Positions 44,431 to 55,962 of a stretch of DNA of 64,000 nt are shown here, in pieces. Position numbers and translations under genes: made by a program. Every line of letters begins with the position of its first letter. Within the stretch, counting starts at the first letter, position 1. The DNA is from Rhipicephalus microplus (lineage: Eukaryota > Arthropoda > Arachnida > Ixodida > Ixodidae). Under the pieces are notes generated by a model. That model saw only the letters and a program-made list of their open reading frames with translations, made no database searches and was not told the origin of the DNA. The DNA lies in assembly GCF_043290135.1 (NCBI RefSeq), contig NC_134705.1, positions 55,529,271 through 55,593,270 on the forward strand. The letters are read 5' to 3'.

Positions 44431-44880
44431 GCCAGTGAGTTAAGGTAAACTCCCCCGTGTGATCACATTGCGATTACCAGGAACCATTAAACCCTCACGG
44501 GAAATCTTGGCGAGTTTACGCGTATATGTGAGAGTAAATTCACACTATAATGACGTTTATGTCCGCGGCCCGCTTCGCCCGCTTGCACTCGGCATCACGG
44601 GCCCTTCGCCGCGCTGCCTTGTCTTCAACCGGTGCGACATCGTCAACGACGCGTGCAATTCTCGCATTCGATTGCGTTGTACTCGTTGTAGGAGGTATCG
44701 CAGTCGAGGTTGATGCCTGCGATGGATCCATACCTATGACGACTTGCCGATCTCGAGCAAGTCGTCGCTGCCCCATTGCTACAGGCGCTCCTCTCCGCTC
44801 CTCGCGCCGTTGCTAGGGTAGAGGAGGCGGCGCACCGCGAACGGCGGATTCAGGGTCCCTTATAAAGTGCATTCGCGCTT
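44430..44880 (-). repeat. Dispersed repeat fragment with Arg/Ala-rich open frame
   Basis: The - strand frame 44776-44540 encodes KAARRRARDAECKRAKRAAD after a Thr/Ser-rich part. Charged Arg/Ala/Glu repeats of this kind occur in many tick repeat-derived frames as I recall them. The GC-rich patch ends in AT-rich sequence with TTTACGCGTATATGTGAGAG. No full element is visible, and the peptide may not be real. Confidence 0.35.
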
Positions 44881-45219
44881 AAAAATACTTTTCCTGTATC
44901 AGCATTGACGGGTATGGCCCAACTACCACTTATGAATATCAAACACTACTTGTGTCGTCCACCCATTCAAAAAGGAATAGCCTTTGTCGTCACGTCACTT
45001 GACATTTTTCTGCAACTTGTGTAAGGGAGTCAATCATTTCAGGCTGAAACGAGATCCAAATCCTGAAATTGCATAAACTACTCTGCCGAAACACGAATGA
45101 TCTCTCGGTTGCCACTTCTCACGCTTGATGCTTACCAGTCGTAGGAGTCTCATTTCGAAATCATTCGGAAATATGAATATCTTATAGACCTGAAGTATAT
45201 GCTGACGATTTGATATGCA

Positions 45220-46400
45220 TCAAACAAAGGATAGAGGTAAAAGAAGAGGAACGCTATCGCGGAGTGCTAGCACAAGCCAGAGCAACACCAATGACTTTCG
45301 GTGATTGCCCGATGAAGCGATAGCTTAGATTACAGAAGAGTCATTCCAGATGAAACCATATTGATGCCATTGAAGTTAACGGTATCGAAGTTTCAGACAA
45401 TGAGAATATAGGACGGGATTTGGTAAACACTATAAAGCAGTCTTCGCTGCCACACCCATTGATGCAGAGGCATAAAGGCAAGTTTTTTAGCAGAATACAG
45501 AAGTTGTCTGATGACACCAAATCTGCTTTAGAGCTATCTTTGTCGCCAACTGCAATAAAAAGGTCTATAGATAAAATGAATCCTGGTAAAATTTCCGGAC
45601 CGGACGGCCTTTGCGCTTCGTTTTATAAGGAGTTTAAAAATGTATCATCCAAAGTACTTGCAGATGTCTTCAATTAGGCTTATAAACATGATGACCTCCC
45701 TAGATCCTTTAGTGAAGCACATGCAGTTTTGATACCTCAGAAGGAACAGTCCGAGAAATTAAAAGTACTTTCTTTGTATATACCGACCAATATCACTGAA
45801 AAATTGTGATTACAAGCATTTAGTGAAAGTACTAGCATGGCAACTTCAGTGGGTAATCAAAGAGTTGGTAGGGCCCCACCAAACATGCGGGATTGTGGGC
45901 CGCTCCATTGTGACTAATACACACAATATGAGCTGTGTTCTCGAGTGTTGCGATGCTAATCAAGGAGGGGTAGCCATTCTACGATTGATTTCGAGAAAGC
46001 GTTTGATTGTGTTTCCGACAACCTTCTGCTTGCTATTCTGGACCATGTCAACGTTGGTTCCGTAATGAGAGATGGGGTATCTATGGCATATCTGATTTGC
46101 ACGACCCATCTGGTAATTACCAAGATGCAAGGAGACACAATTAACATAAAGCGTTCTGTCCGTCAGGGCTGTCCGTTGATTTACCTACTGTTCAATTTAT
46201 ATATAGAACCGTTGCGCTTAGCAATAACTCAAAACAGCAGAACTCATGGCTTTTGGTTACAAGAACCGAAAGTAAACATTCTCGCGTCTGTCGACGATGT
46301 GGCTGTTTATTGTACCGATAGTGATCATGTCACCAATGCCATCACGGTAGCTAAAAGGTTTGCAATTCAACTGGCAGTCTAGTAAACTGGGGAAAGTGTC
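45220..46400 (+). pseudogene. L1/Tx1-like LINE reverse transcriptase fragment
   Basis: Frames give TAIKRSIDKMNPGKISGPDG then LCASFYKEF, RT block FEKAFDCVSDNLLLAILDHV, then KRSVRQGCPLIYLLFNLYIE and VNILASVDDVAVYCTDSDHV. RQGCPL and the LASVDDVA box (usually AYADD) are of L1/Tx1 type; Tyr-Ala is replaced by Ser-Val, which should destroy activity. There are stops at about 45675, 45809 and 45955 and several frame changes. Endonuclease and 3' end are missing here; the piece at 51600-52110 could be a 3' end of the same family. Confidence 0.75.
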
Positions 46401-47148
46401 TGGGCTTCTGGCATGGAGAGTGGTCGTCTAGACCACACTATTTTGCCAATGTAAAGTGGGTGGCCACACCCGTCAAGTACCGGGTGTGTCACTACAATAA
46501 TAAGAATAACGGGACTACTGGCAAGAACAAGCGAAATAAATCCGGACAAAGCCAATAGGTTAAATAGTAAACTTATGTCAGTGTTTTCGAGGGCGACTGT
46601 CTGCAATCTATTCTGTGCCTCAAAACTTTAGTATGTGATGAAGATAGAGAAATAAATAAAAGGAAGAGACGGGGAGGTTAACCTAGAAGAACTGGTTTGA
46701 TACCCTGTAGGTATGTGATAAAATTATTGCGTGGTTCAAGGCCAAACGTGCAGCACCTCCATCGCATCTTCGCAGTTTTCGTGTGGATCTCGAACTGGGA
46801 GAGATGCAGTCGAACAAATCTGTTTCGAAAATTGAAACACTGAGGGCTGAGGGCCTCCGCCTATGACTTTTAGCTATCCTGGCCGTTTCAATAATGGGAT
46901 ATCTAACAAATTCGGCAGGGCATAAAATGACTATATGACGAGTAAAACTGACTAGTCATGGCAGGAAACACGTGATAGGCATGTCATAATTGTTTTTATT
47001 TACTTGTGGTGGTCGTGCTCCTCCAGCGGTGGTTCCGTTTACATGACATATCGCAAAGCTGATATATATGACATGGCTACATGGCGAACATGAGTGACAG
47101 GAGCTCACGTGGAAATCATGTCATGCAATCCATGGAAGAACAGGACCA

Positions 47149-48557
47149 CAGTTCATTCCAGATATATCAAACTCGGATATACTGTATCATTGGCTTTATC
47201 AAACAGATGAAAAATCCCCTTGGAACTTTCGATGCAGAGGTATAGGACCGGTGCACTCGTGTACCGAACTCCCGCACAGTGGGACATCCGCTATATCGAA
47301 CGCTGCGCCGCACCGAAGCCCAGAAAGTGCATTTTTCCAAGCAAATATTGATAAATTTTAGGCCGTGTTCTAACAAGTCCCGAACCTTTTTCGCGCGCAG
47401 GAGACGAAAAAAAAACAGGTGTTATTCCATCGCGCTGATCTGGTTCGTTGCGCGGCACTTGCTACATCTGTACGTTTGATGCGCGATCTGCAAGTCTTAG
47501 CGCGCGGACATCATGTTTTCCAAATTACCGATTGCGGAGGGCACCGAAATGAGATTGGGAAGTGACTCAGCGATCTCAGTACAATGTTCGCATGTGGTTC
47601 GCATTCCCTTCCTTGTTAGCGCACAATAGCATGCAAGCCGGAAAATATTGGCCTTTGAGATGTGCTACCTTGTCACGTATTTTTAGTGTTCTTGGTTTGA
47701 AAACACACGTCTAAGAGACTACGCTCATTTGTATTTTTTTGCATCAAAGCCGCTAAAGCAGCGGCTGCCAGCTACAAAGCCATAGTGACATCGATATCGC
47801 CAACATGTCGATGGTGAGAACTCGGACGGACTCGGCGGTGCGTATTTTGTGCCTTGTGGTTTTGTGCACTTCTCGCCTCCTTCTTGATAAATCCTCATTC
47901 GGGAGTTTTATTGAACGGTGACCCGCACGTAGCGATAAAATTTTGGCTGGCGCTTAGAGTGACGTCAAGTAAAACACTGTGTTGTAAACGGTCCTTGCGG
48001 GCCAGGTGATGACTTCGGGTGCGTCATGACAGCTAACAACAGCGTAGGATACTTCAGTGAATTATGCGACTTCTCAGCATTTCCGGGCACCATTTCGGAC
48101 AGAAGCGACTTCATCGGTACAGATGACGATGTTGCTGTTTCTGTCGGCATCATTGCTGATATTTTGGCTGCCGGTGCCGCCGAAGTGTACTCGTGCGTGT
48201 ATGATCAACATGCAAACGCTTTTGCTGTCACCGCTAATCAAGCTTGCATTGGCGTAACCAACGTTGTGGCCGAAAGAGCTGAGTTAGCTTATTTGGAAAG
48301 CTTCAATGATATCAAGAGTGACTGGAACTTGACAGCGCGCAAGAAGCAAGACAAGTTTACGGACTAAATAAAGTGCGGTAACCTGCAGTTCGCACCTTGT
48401 TTTTGAGCGAATCGTTATCTTAGCTCTTGTAACGATTTTATAGGCCTGAAATTCTTCGATTTAGGTCTTATATACGCATATTTTCTATTTCGAATTCTCA
48501 ATATATTGAACTATGTCGCAATCCCCTTTTAGTTCGATATATCCGGTATCGACTGTA
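47149..48557 (+). mobile_element. Internally deleted pogo/Tigger-type DNA transposon
   Basis: Terminal inverted repeats: left CAGTTCATTCCAGATATATC (47149), right end the reverse complement of CAGTCGATACCGGATATATC (ending 48555); about 20 of the first 25 positions agree. The right side is followed by TA (48556-48557), as expected for TA-target transposons; the left TA has mutated. The interior keeps only a transposase C-terminal part (48026-48367), and most of the DNA-binding and DDE regions are gone. The insertion site is inside a 146-bp satellite monomer. Confidence 0.65.
48026..48367 (+). pseudogene. Pogo/Tigger-like transposase C-terminal remnant
   Basis: A frame of 113 codons ending in LTARKKQDKFTD, then TAA and an AATAAA signal at 48366. 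The peptide QHANAFAVTANQACIGVTNV, then AELAYLESFNDIK and ARKKQ, resembles the acidic/helical tail of CENP-B/pogo-type transposases, which often ends in a basic ARKKQ-K-TDFF stretch. No DDE triad remains. The frame is intact but begins without an evident start context; upstream sequence is decayed. Confidence 0.5.
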
Positions 48558-48989
48558 CATGTCATGCTCATGATGCGCTTGTGGTCGTTTCCCTAGCTTC
48601 ACATACACCAAATGTGGTATTACGTGACGTTAATGGACGACGATGGTAATCGACAAGTCCAAACATGATAATCATGATTTGCGGGTCATGTAAAACATGA
48701 CGATATCTTACGCTCATAGCGTGCTCGCGGCCATTTTGCTTGCTTTACATATACAAAAGTTGGTATTATGTGACGTGAATAACGACGAAAAAAATTCCAG
48801 GCATCAAAATGATACCCACGACATGGAAGTCAAGTACGGCATAATTCACGTCCGCCTCGTAAGTCTGTGCTGATTTTAAATGACATATCAACCTTTCTAA
48901 TTCGTGTTTCGCATATCATCGATTCCCACTCATCGTGGGATCCACCATTTTTTTATGAGAAGCATTTCTTAGGCTATTTGGGCGACATT

Positions 48990-48994
48990 GACCA

Positions 48995-49079
<85 letters not shown>
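48990..49079. repeat. ATCT (GATA-type) microsatellite
   Basis: About 22 pure TATC units between the tail of complex-repeat copy 1 and the head of copy 2. Confidence 0.97.
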
Positions 49080-51240
49080 CTAGCCACCTATGACCTTTAG
49101 GTCTCCTGACTGTTTCGATTATGCTATCTATACCAAAATTGGTAGGGCGTGAAATGGCTGTACGACGATCATAAGTAAGAATTAATATATAAAAACAGCA
49201 TGTATGTCATGACTTATGTGTTTTACATTTCATAGTATGGCTTATCTTGCTTTGGTTATGTTCACACATGCCATATTGCAAAACTGGTGTTGTATGACAT
49301 GACCATGGTGAACATAAGTGACAGATCCTAACATGGAAATCATGACCTGCATGTCATAAAAGTTATGACGACACGCCACGCTCATAGTGCGCTCGTGTTC
49401 ATTTTGCTAGCTTCATATATAATAGATTGGTTTTAGGCGATGCGAATGTATGACGAAGGTATATGACTGGTGCAGGTATGATAAATATGAGATGCGTCAT
49501 ATAACAACGTGACTAATGCTACGGTCATGATGCGCTTGCGGCCATTTTGCTAGCTCCCCTTATAAGAAATTCGGTATCACGCGAAGTCATTAGACGACGA
49601 AAGTAATAGACTCGTCCAAACATGATAGTCATGATATGCGTGTCATGTAAAACATGACTACGTGGTACGTTCAGGGCGTACTCACAGCCGTTTCACTAGC
49701 TCCCAATATACCAAATTTGGCATCACTGGAGGAGATGTGACGACGAAGGTAATCTACACGTTCAAATATGATAGTCATGATATGCGTGCCATGTAAAACA
49801 TCACTACGTGGTACGCTCATGGCGTGCTCACGGCCGTTTTAGTAGCTCCCCATATACCATATTTGGTATCACGTGCCGTATTTTGACGACGACGGTAAAG
49901 GACACGTCCAAACATGATAGTCATGATATGCGTGTGTTGTCAAACATGACTACGTGCTATGCTCATAGTGTGCTCGCAGCCGTTTCGGTTGCTTCACATA
50001 TAGGAAATTTTGCATCACGTCAGGCGATGGGATGACGAAGGAAATCTGCACGTTCAAGTATGATAGTCAAGATATCCGTGTCACGCGAAATATCACTACA
50101 CGGTACGTTCATGGCATGCTCGCAGTCGTGTTGCTAGTCACCCGTATAAAAAGTTTGGTATCACATGGTGCAATTAGACAACGATGGTAATAGACACGTC
50201 GAAACATCATAGTCATGATATGCATGTCATGCAAATTATGACTACGTGCTACGCTCATAACGTGTTCGCAGCCACCTTGCTTGCTTCACATATAGCTAAT
50301 TCGGTATCATGTGTCGTGAATGGACGATAAACGTAAATGACACGTCCAAACATGATAATCATGATACGCATGTTATATTAATTATGACTGCATGCTACGC
50401 TCATAGCGTGCTCATGGCCGTTTCGCTTGCTTCACATATACCAATATTGCTATCAAATCAAGCGGTTAGACGACAAAGGTAATGGACACGTCAAAATATG
50501 ATAGTCATAATATGCGTGTCATGTAAAACATGACCTTGTTCTATGCTTATAGACCCTTGGTGACCCTTTTGATAGCTCCCCATATACCAAATTCGGTATT
50601 ATGTGACGTAATCAAGTGACGAAGGTAATCGACTCGTCCAAACATGATAGTCATTACATCTACGTTATGCAAACATGACTACGTCCTAGGCTCATATCGT
50701 GTTCGCGGCTCTTTCGCTTGCTTCACATGCACTAAATTCGGTTTTACGCATTGTGAAAGGATGACGAATGAATAAGACAGGTGCAAATGTGATAATTATG
50801 AGATGCGTGTCATGTAGGCACATGAGCAGATGCCACAATTACGATGTACTTGCGGCCGTCTTGCTAGCTCTCCATATAACAAATTCGGTATCAGGTGAGG
50901 TCATTAAACGACGGACGTAATAGACACGTTTGAACATGATAATCATGATATGCATGTGATGCAAAACATGACTACGTGCGACGTTCATAGCGTGCTCACG
51001 GCCGTTATGATTGCTTCACATATACAAAGTTTGTTATTACGTGACGTAAATGTACGACGAACGCCAATACGAACGCCAATACCAGGCGCAAACATTATAG
51101 TCATGATGGGAAAGCCCTGTATGACATAATTTACGTCCACCTCGTAACAATGTGCTGATTTTAAAGGGACATAACCACCTTCCCCCTTCTCGCTTCGCAT
51201 ATCATCGGTTCCCAGTGTACGTGGGATGAGCCTATTTTTT
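49080..51240. repeat. Complex repeat, copy 2: head, 13 monomers with 146-bp period, tail
   Basis: Anchors of the type CATGATAGTCATGATATGCG lie at 49332, 49477, 49621, 49767, 49913, 50059, 50205, 50351, 50497, 50643, 50788, 50935 and 51093. Spacings are 145, 144, 146 (seven times), 145, 147 and 158. The last contains a 12-base duplication (GAACGCCAATAC twice) and is 146 without it. Each monomer carries CATGACTACGTG, GCTCA-AGCGTGCTC-CGGCC and CA-ATA-CAAATT-GGTATCA. Monomers differ by perhaps 15-30 percent but have kept length. The tail (ACGTCCACCTCGTAA, GTGCTGATTTTAAAGGGACA, TTCGCATATCATCGG) matches copy 1. Confidence 0.93.
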
Positions 51241-51590
51241 TCTCCATTTTTTTAGGTGCAGTGCACACTAGCAAGTAAAGCTAAAAACAGATGCCACGCT
51301 TTTCGCAGCGGCCAAAAGAAGAAGAAACGTTCGGCTAACGCTGCAGATGTGTCAATGGTGTTTGCCAATACGCAACATCATAAAAGAAGCTACGGATTCC
51401 TCGCGCATAGAACATACGCCATCCCCAGTAGCGAGGGGGGCGCTGCCACGTGGATGCCTATGAAAAGTTTGGAAAGTTTTCAGCTACTTGTACATGAAGA
51501 GTGTTGATAATAAGTGTAGGAATGAATTCCATTGTTGTCGAGAAAGTTATTAGACAACAACAGAATACGATGCCTAAAGGAAACATTGGT
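51241..51590. other. Unassigned stretch
   Basis: Short frame 51256-51507 with a Lys-rich patch; no recognised domain. Confidence 0.3.
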
Positions 51591-51599
51591 TAGGAGGAA

Positions 51600-52110
51600 G
51601 GTGAAGAAAACAGAGAGGGACATTTGAAAGATTGGAATGCTTACGAAATCATTACTGGAGACCTAGTGAACTTTCAAGCAGGAAATTGAAAAAAATATAT
51701 ATCTACGGTAATTCTTGGAGTAGTTCTATGTTGTTCGAGGTCAGGACGGGAGTATGGCTGACCAAGTGTACCAAGCCCGATATGAAGGAACAGACACGTT
51801 ATGCAGTGCATATGGAGAGGAGAAGAAACAGCTGAACATCTGATGATGTTCTGTACGTAAAGGACTTGACCATATAGTCCAAGATAATGGCGCAAAATTT
51901 TTTAAAGCATTGGGGTTCAGGGACAGTGAAGATAAATTGACTTTAAACGGGTAGAAATAACCAGGAGGAGGCTAACAGATTGGTGGCTACAATGAACACG
52001 CGAGTGAAATTCAATCCTTCAACACATAGTGGTAGTGCTGAACTTTATGACAAGGTGGAATCAGCCGCCGCCCGATCAAAAGGGCATAGTCGGATACATC
52101 CATCCATCTA
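51600..52110 (+). pseudogene. LINE 3' end (C-terminal frame remnant, 3' UTR, ATCC tail)
   Basis: The pieces LFEVRTGVWLTKCTKPDMKE and ETAEHLMMFCT form the LINE C-terminal Cys/His cluster (C-x-x-C then EH-L-x-x-C). After them come the words AATAACCAGGAGGAGGCTAACAGATTGGTGGCT, a 3' UTR and the tail ACATCCATCCATC near 52098. Stops and slips break the frame. The tail type and cluster fit the L1/Tx1-like family seen at 45220-46400. Confidence 0.5.
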
Positions 52111-52687
52111 TACATCCTATTTAGGGGCATATAAAGCAAGGCTAGAGGTACTGAAGGCGCCCAAGATTATCTGTACACTCCCTGCAGTGGAGTGTGCACA
52201 CCTAAATTATTTTTCTTACAACATGGCCAGACCAATCGTATGAAGTGCCCTTGCATGCAATGGAAACCGACGACAGGTACGTGATAGCCTCGACATTTAA
52301 TGACGCCATCATTTTGGGTTCTTTCAAGCACTAGCGTAGCTGTGTGGTCGCATACTAGACCGCCGTGCAAAAAGCCGAAGTACCTTGACGTCTTTGCGGT
52401 CTTAAGTTTTTCGGTCCCTTTGTCTTTTCCTCATCGGGTAACACTGCAGCCATCTTGTCCAAAATTTGTGCGACAAAAGCCTCAAAACGCAATCGGCAAG
52501 AATCGTTTTTAAAGATGTGTCTGGGTTCATATGAAATGTCAAGCCCCTTTGGTCATATCCTCGTACCATTCGCCGTGGTATCGAGGCATGTGCGCGTTCT
52601 ATGGGTGGTGGTATCACACGTGAATAAAGGAAATATTTATCAAATGCGTGACAAGCAAAAGATTTCATGCATGTAATTACCTCTTCT

Positions 52688-52732
52688 TCTCTTCTTTTTC
52701 GTCTTCTTCTTCTGCTTCTTCTTCTTCTTCTT

Positions 52733-52830
<98 letters not shown>
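52688..52830. repeat. CTT-rich tract followed by GATA microsatellite
   Basis: CTTCTT-type repeats with substitutions to 52731, then about 24 pure GATA units. The Ile-Tyr-Leu-Ser repeats encoded on the - strand are artefacts. Confidence 0.97.
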
Positions 52831-53028
52831 AGCGGTCGAGGTTCTTTTAAGCTTCGAATTGCGAAATGGAGAGCGGATACGCACCGCTAATATCTCATGA
52901 CGCCTTGGACGAATGGTTTTATTCCTTCTTAAAGGCAGAACCGACATTACCATCGTTGGGCGAGTGACTGCAAGCAGCGTGGTCGATTGGAATAGTTTTT
53001 ATTATGTTTTTTTTTCAATGTTGCCTTG

Positions 53029-53262
53029 CTGCGGTGTTCTAGTGGCTAAGGTACTCAGCTTCTGACCCACAGGTCACCGGATTGAATTCTGGCTACGGCC
53101 ACGCCAGTTTTGATGGAGGCCAAAGTGCTGTAGAAATACGCACTCAGATCTGGGTGCAGATAAGAGAACCAGAGGTGGTCGCAATTTTCGGAGCATTCCA
53201 CACCAGCATCTCTCAAAACCATGCGATGGTTTTTGGGACTTGAAAACCCACATGTCTCATTT
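53029..53262 (+). mobile_element. tRNA-derived SINE
   Basis: Box A in TTCTAGTGGCTAAGGTACTC and box B in GGTCACCGGATTGAATTC are spaced as in tRNA genes. The body contains GAGAACCAGAGGTGGTCGCA, TTTCGGAGCATTCCACACCA and GGTTTTTGGGACTTGAAAAC. This is the widespread arthropod tRNA-SINE body (AACCCCAGGTGGTC-AAATT and GGTTTTGGGACGTTAAACCC). It interrupts dispersed-repeat copy B. No clear target duplication. Confidence 0.8.
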
Positions 53263-53730
53263 TCTCATTTAACATTCTTTTCATACATTGCTGCAACATC
53301 TGGTCGTGCAAGCAGTCAGACTATGTTATTACGGTAAACGTTTAGCCATTTCCGTTGTGCAGCTATAACGGCGCACATGTGTGCGATCAAACATTTTTCA
53401 ATGTACATTGCATAAAGAGTGTTCCAGAGAATGTAACCTCTAACACCGGGGCACAAGGGAACTCACCACGTATAAAAACACGCTATCCGATACAAGTAAC
53501 ACATTCATTTGCGATCTCTAATGAAAAAGTAGTGTGCTCTCTACCTCACAGCTGCCTGGTGAGTGCATGATTTTCAATTTTGTACAGCAACGTGAGGTAT
53601 AACGACTGCGTACGTAACTCTTAGTAAACAAATTTAATCATACAGCTTATAGATGGTTTGAATGACTCTTTTAGAGTGCATTATAAAAGCTGATTAGTGC
53701 TACGTACATTGCTATTAAAGAAACTTTCGC

Positions 53731-53958
53731 TTTCCGTGGTGGTGCGGCGGTTGTTGTGCTCTGACCCGGAGGTCTAGGGTTCGATGCAGGCCGCGGAGGT
53801 AGCATTTTGAGGGAGGCGGAATATTACCGTTCACTGTAATGTTCGCTGTAACTGCACATTCCAGGACACTACATGGTGTACATTAATAGAGCCCTCCGCT
53901 AAGGTATCTCACATATACATATCTTGATTTTGAGAAGTCAAACATCACATATATTAGA
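53731..53958 (+). mobile_element. tRNA-derived SINE, second copy/subfamily
   Basis: Head TTTCCGTGGTGGTGCGGCGG, box B GAGGTCTAGGGTTCGATGCA, body with GAGGGAGGCGGAAT, GAGCCCTCCGCTAAGGTATC and CTTGATTTTGAGAAGTCAAA. Box B has the full GGTTCGA core. The body resembles the SINE at 53029 at its 3' end but differs in the middle. Confidence 0.75.
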
Positions 53959-55480
53959 AAATCATTTACATACGCAGTTACAAAGATGTGCTTAGCGCTA
54001 GCGAAGAAATGTCATGAAAAATTGCAGTGACTCTTCAGACATGAGTGAGCTGAAGCTGTGAAGAGTCGGTCTCATTTTGTCTCTGGTTCATAGCATCACG
54101 GATCTCCGAAGATGACTACAGGTTCCTCACACAAAATACAAAACTGTACATTAATGGCTGCGTGTGTGAAGCCCATGTAGCAACGCAAAGGAGGTGGGTG
54201 GAAAGCTATGGCTTCTGCACGGTCACTATGTAATTAAAACTTACAAGCAAAAGACAAAAGAAAAGAGTATGATATACCTTGAGCACTGACGACTAGCATC
54301 AAAGCAGGACATAGCACTTGCCCCCTGAACACCTGAAGGTTCAGCTAAAGGACAGTGTTTTATGCGTTAATTTAACAGTGAATAAGCAAACAAGCATAAA
54401 TAAGCTCTTACACGCAAGTCACTTGTGTATTTGCACATTGCAAGTTGGCTATGAAAAAGAGTTTTATTCCAGGAGGAAGTGGTAGGGCTCGTACTGTATA
54501 GTTTTCTTGTGCTCCTTCTCTTTCGCGCTTATTTCTTGCAGCATGCCTATTTCACGAAATATGAAACAGATGGGCTAGTTTATTTTATAGACTCGCAATG
54601 ACAACTTCTTCATTTCCGTATAGTTTAGATAACGTAGAGAGGAAGACTGCTTTTCTGTATAGCTGCAAAGTCTTACTGGAAAAGACGCGCTACTTTACCT
54701 CTTCTGAGGTCCTGCTGCACGTCTAAGGCTATATTGTTATCACGTCGGCTTGCATGTGAAAGGCAAAGAATAGCCAAAAGCCTGTATTTTGCAACGTGTA
54801 CGGATGGATGATGAGTTATTTGGAGAGTTATTTCTATGGAGAGTTATTTTCTATAAATTTTGTTGTGTTTCAGTACTTGCTCAATGAGGCAGACAGAGTG
54901 AAATTGCGAATTATAACAAAAAGCATGGCTCATCTTTTTTTCTCAGAATCTGTACTACACCAAAAAAAAAAGCTTCTCTTGCGAGAAGCCTTAACATTTA
55001 TGGTGCATCGTTTCGTCATGAGGACGAAGAAAATATTGCTACAGCAAAAAAATTGCAAAATCACGCACAGCACGTAGCTCAGGCATAAACACACATGAAA
55101 TTAGCATACACAGGAAATGCGTGTACTAGAAACTGTCACAGCTGGACACTTAAAGCGCGCTGTTAAACAGGAAGGGAAATTCGGGAAACAAAGCACACGT
55201 TTACACAGGAGAGGCGCGAACAACTCTCACAAGTCCAACTTTGTGTGTGAGCAGCGTGCTCCTTTAGCAAACGCGGCCACGGCAGCGAGTGAAGTTACCT
55301 TCAAGTTTTCTCGAATCACGAGCCTTAAAAGGGCACGCGCAGGAGACGTCTTCCTGCATGGAGGCGGTGCTCATCTAAACACTAGAGGCGACGACCTTTA
55401 GAGCGCACCCAACGCAAGACCTTCACGCCATCTCGCTACTGATGATGAAAACGAGTTGACAATGCGGAGCTCTGAGGGTT
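53959..55480. other. Unassigned intergenic stretch upstream of the sulfotransferase
   Basis: No domain recognised; the frames 54796-55077 and 55117-55401 have no support as exons. Regulatory sequence for the downstream gene may lie here. Confidence 0.35.
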
Positions 55481-55497
55481 GCCAGTTAGTATATTGT

Positions 55498-55535
55498 GTA
55501 TATAAATGGCTTGCTTTTAGCAGTCTTCACAACTA
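55498..55535 (+). promoter_or_regulatory. Candidate TATA-box promoter of the sulfotransferase
   Basis: TATATAAATGG at about 55500 is followed about 25 bases later by TTAGCAGTCTTCAC, a plausible start region. It lies some 430 bases before the 3' splice site CTACAAACTTCAG at 55934, which would begin the coding exon, so a short 5' UTR exon would be needed. Position and motif only; no transcript evidence. Confidence 0.3.
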
Positions 55536-55962
55536 CTGCTTCATAACTCATTCTTTAACGCCACTTGCTCTGGTTTGAAAGGTCGCTGGTTCGGTGCCCC
55601 GTGGCTGAACTTTCTTTCTCGCTTTCTTTATTTGCACTATTCAGTGCATAACTTTCAACGTCATATCCGTGAAAGAAAAACAAGCAGAGCTGGGGTGGAC
55701 CCTGGAATAAAACCATTTCGCGTTAAAAGAGAACTAGCACTCCAGACGGGTGCTCGGCAAGCTCCTCTAGCGCCCGTTTTCCAGATAGAGCAAGGACTGT
55801 TGAATGCTACTAGGACAGCTCTGAAACCTCTGTGTGAAAATGTATGGCGTAAGAAAAAGTACATTTAGCGTTAGCTCGTTAATTTTGTTTTTTGACATTC
55901 CGTTTTTACGTTTTCTCTTTCCTACAAACTTCAGGCAACTGGGGCCATCCGCACTATAAACA

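Larger units (their letters stand above)
46850..48960. repeat. Complex repeat, copy 1: head, 146-bp-type monomers, tail; split by a pogo-like insertion
   Basis: The head (CCTATGACTTTTAGCTATCC, GGCCGTTTCAATAATGGGA) and tail (CCGCCTCGTAA, TGTGCTGATTTTAAATGACA, TTTCGCATATCATCG) match copy 2 at 49080-51240 in order. Monomer anchors of the type CATG-TA-TCATGA occur at 47108 and 48664. Their distance (1556) minus the inserted element (1407) gives 149, or 147 after allowing for a 2-bp target duplication, matching the monomer period in copy 2. The insertion therefore fell within an existing monomer array. Confidence 0.8.
52111..53460. repeat. Dispersed repeat, copy B, with GATA microsatellite and inserted SINE
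   Basis: The same ordered blocks as copy A at 42171-42765 are spread over a longer span because of a CTT/GATA microsatellite block (52688-52830) and a tRNA-SINE (53029-53262). Shared words include TAGCGTAGCTGTGTGG, GACGAATGG, ATTACCATCGTTGGGCGAGT, CATTGCTGCAAC, GCAAGCAGTCAG and GCGCACATGTGTGCGATCAA. Confidence 0.6.

Noticed and set aside
52402..52953. 183-codon frame with Tyr-Leu-Ser-Ile and Arg runs
   Set aside because: It reads through GATA and CTT repeats; no real protein.
55117..55401. Upstream coding exon of the sulfotransferase
   Set aside because: Motif-complete N-terminus already starts at 55963, with an in-frame stop just upstream.
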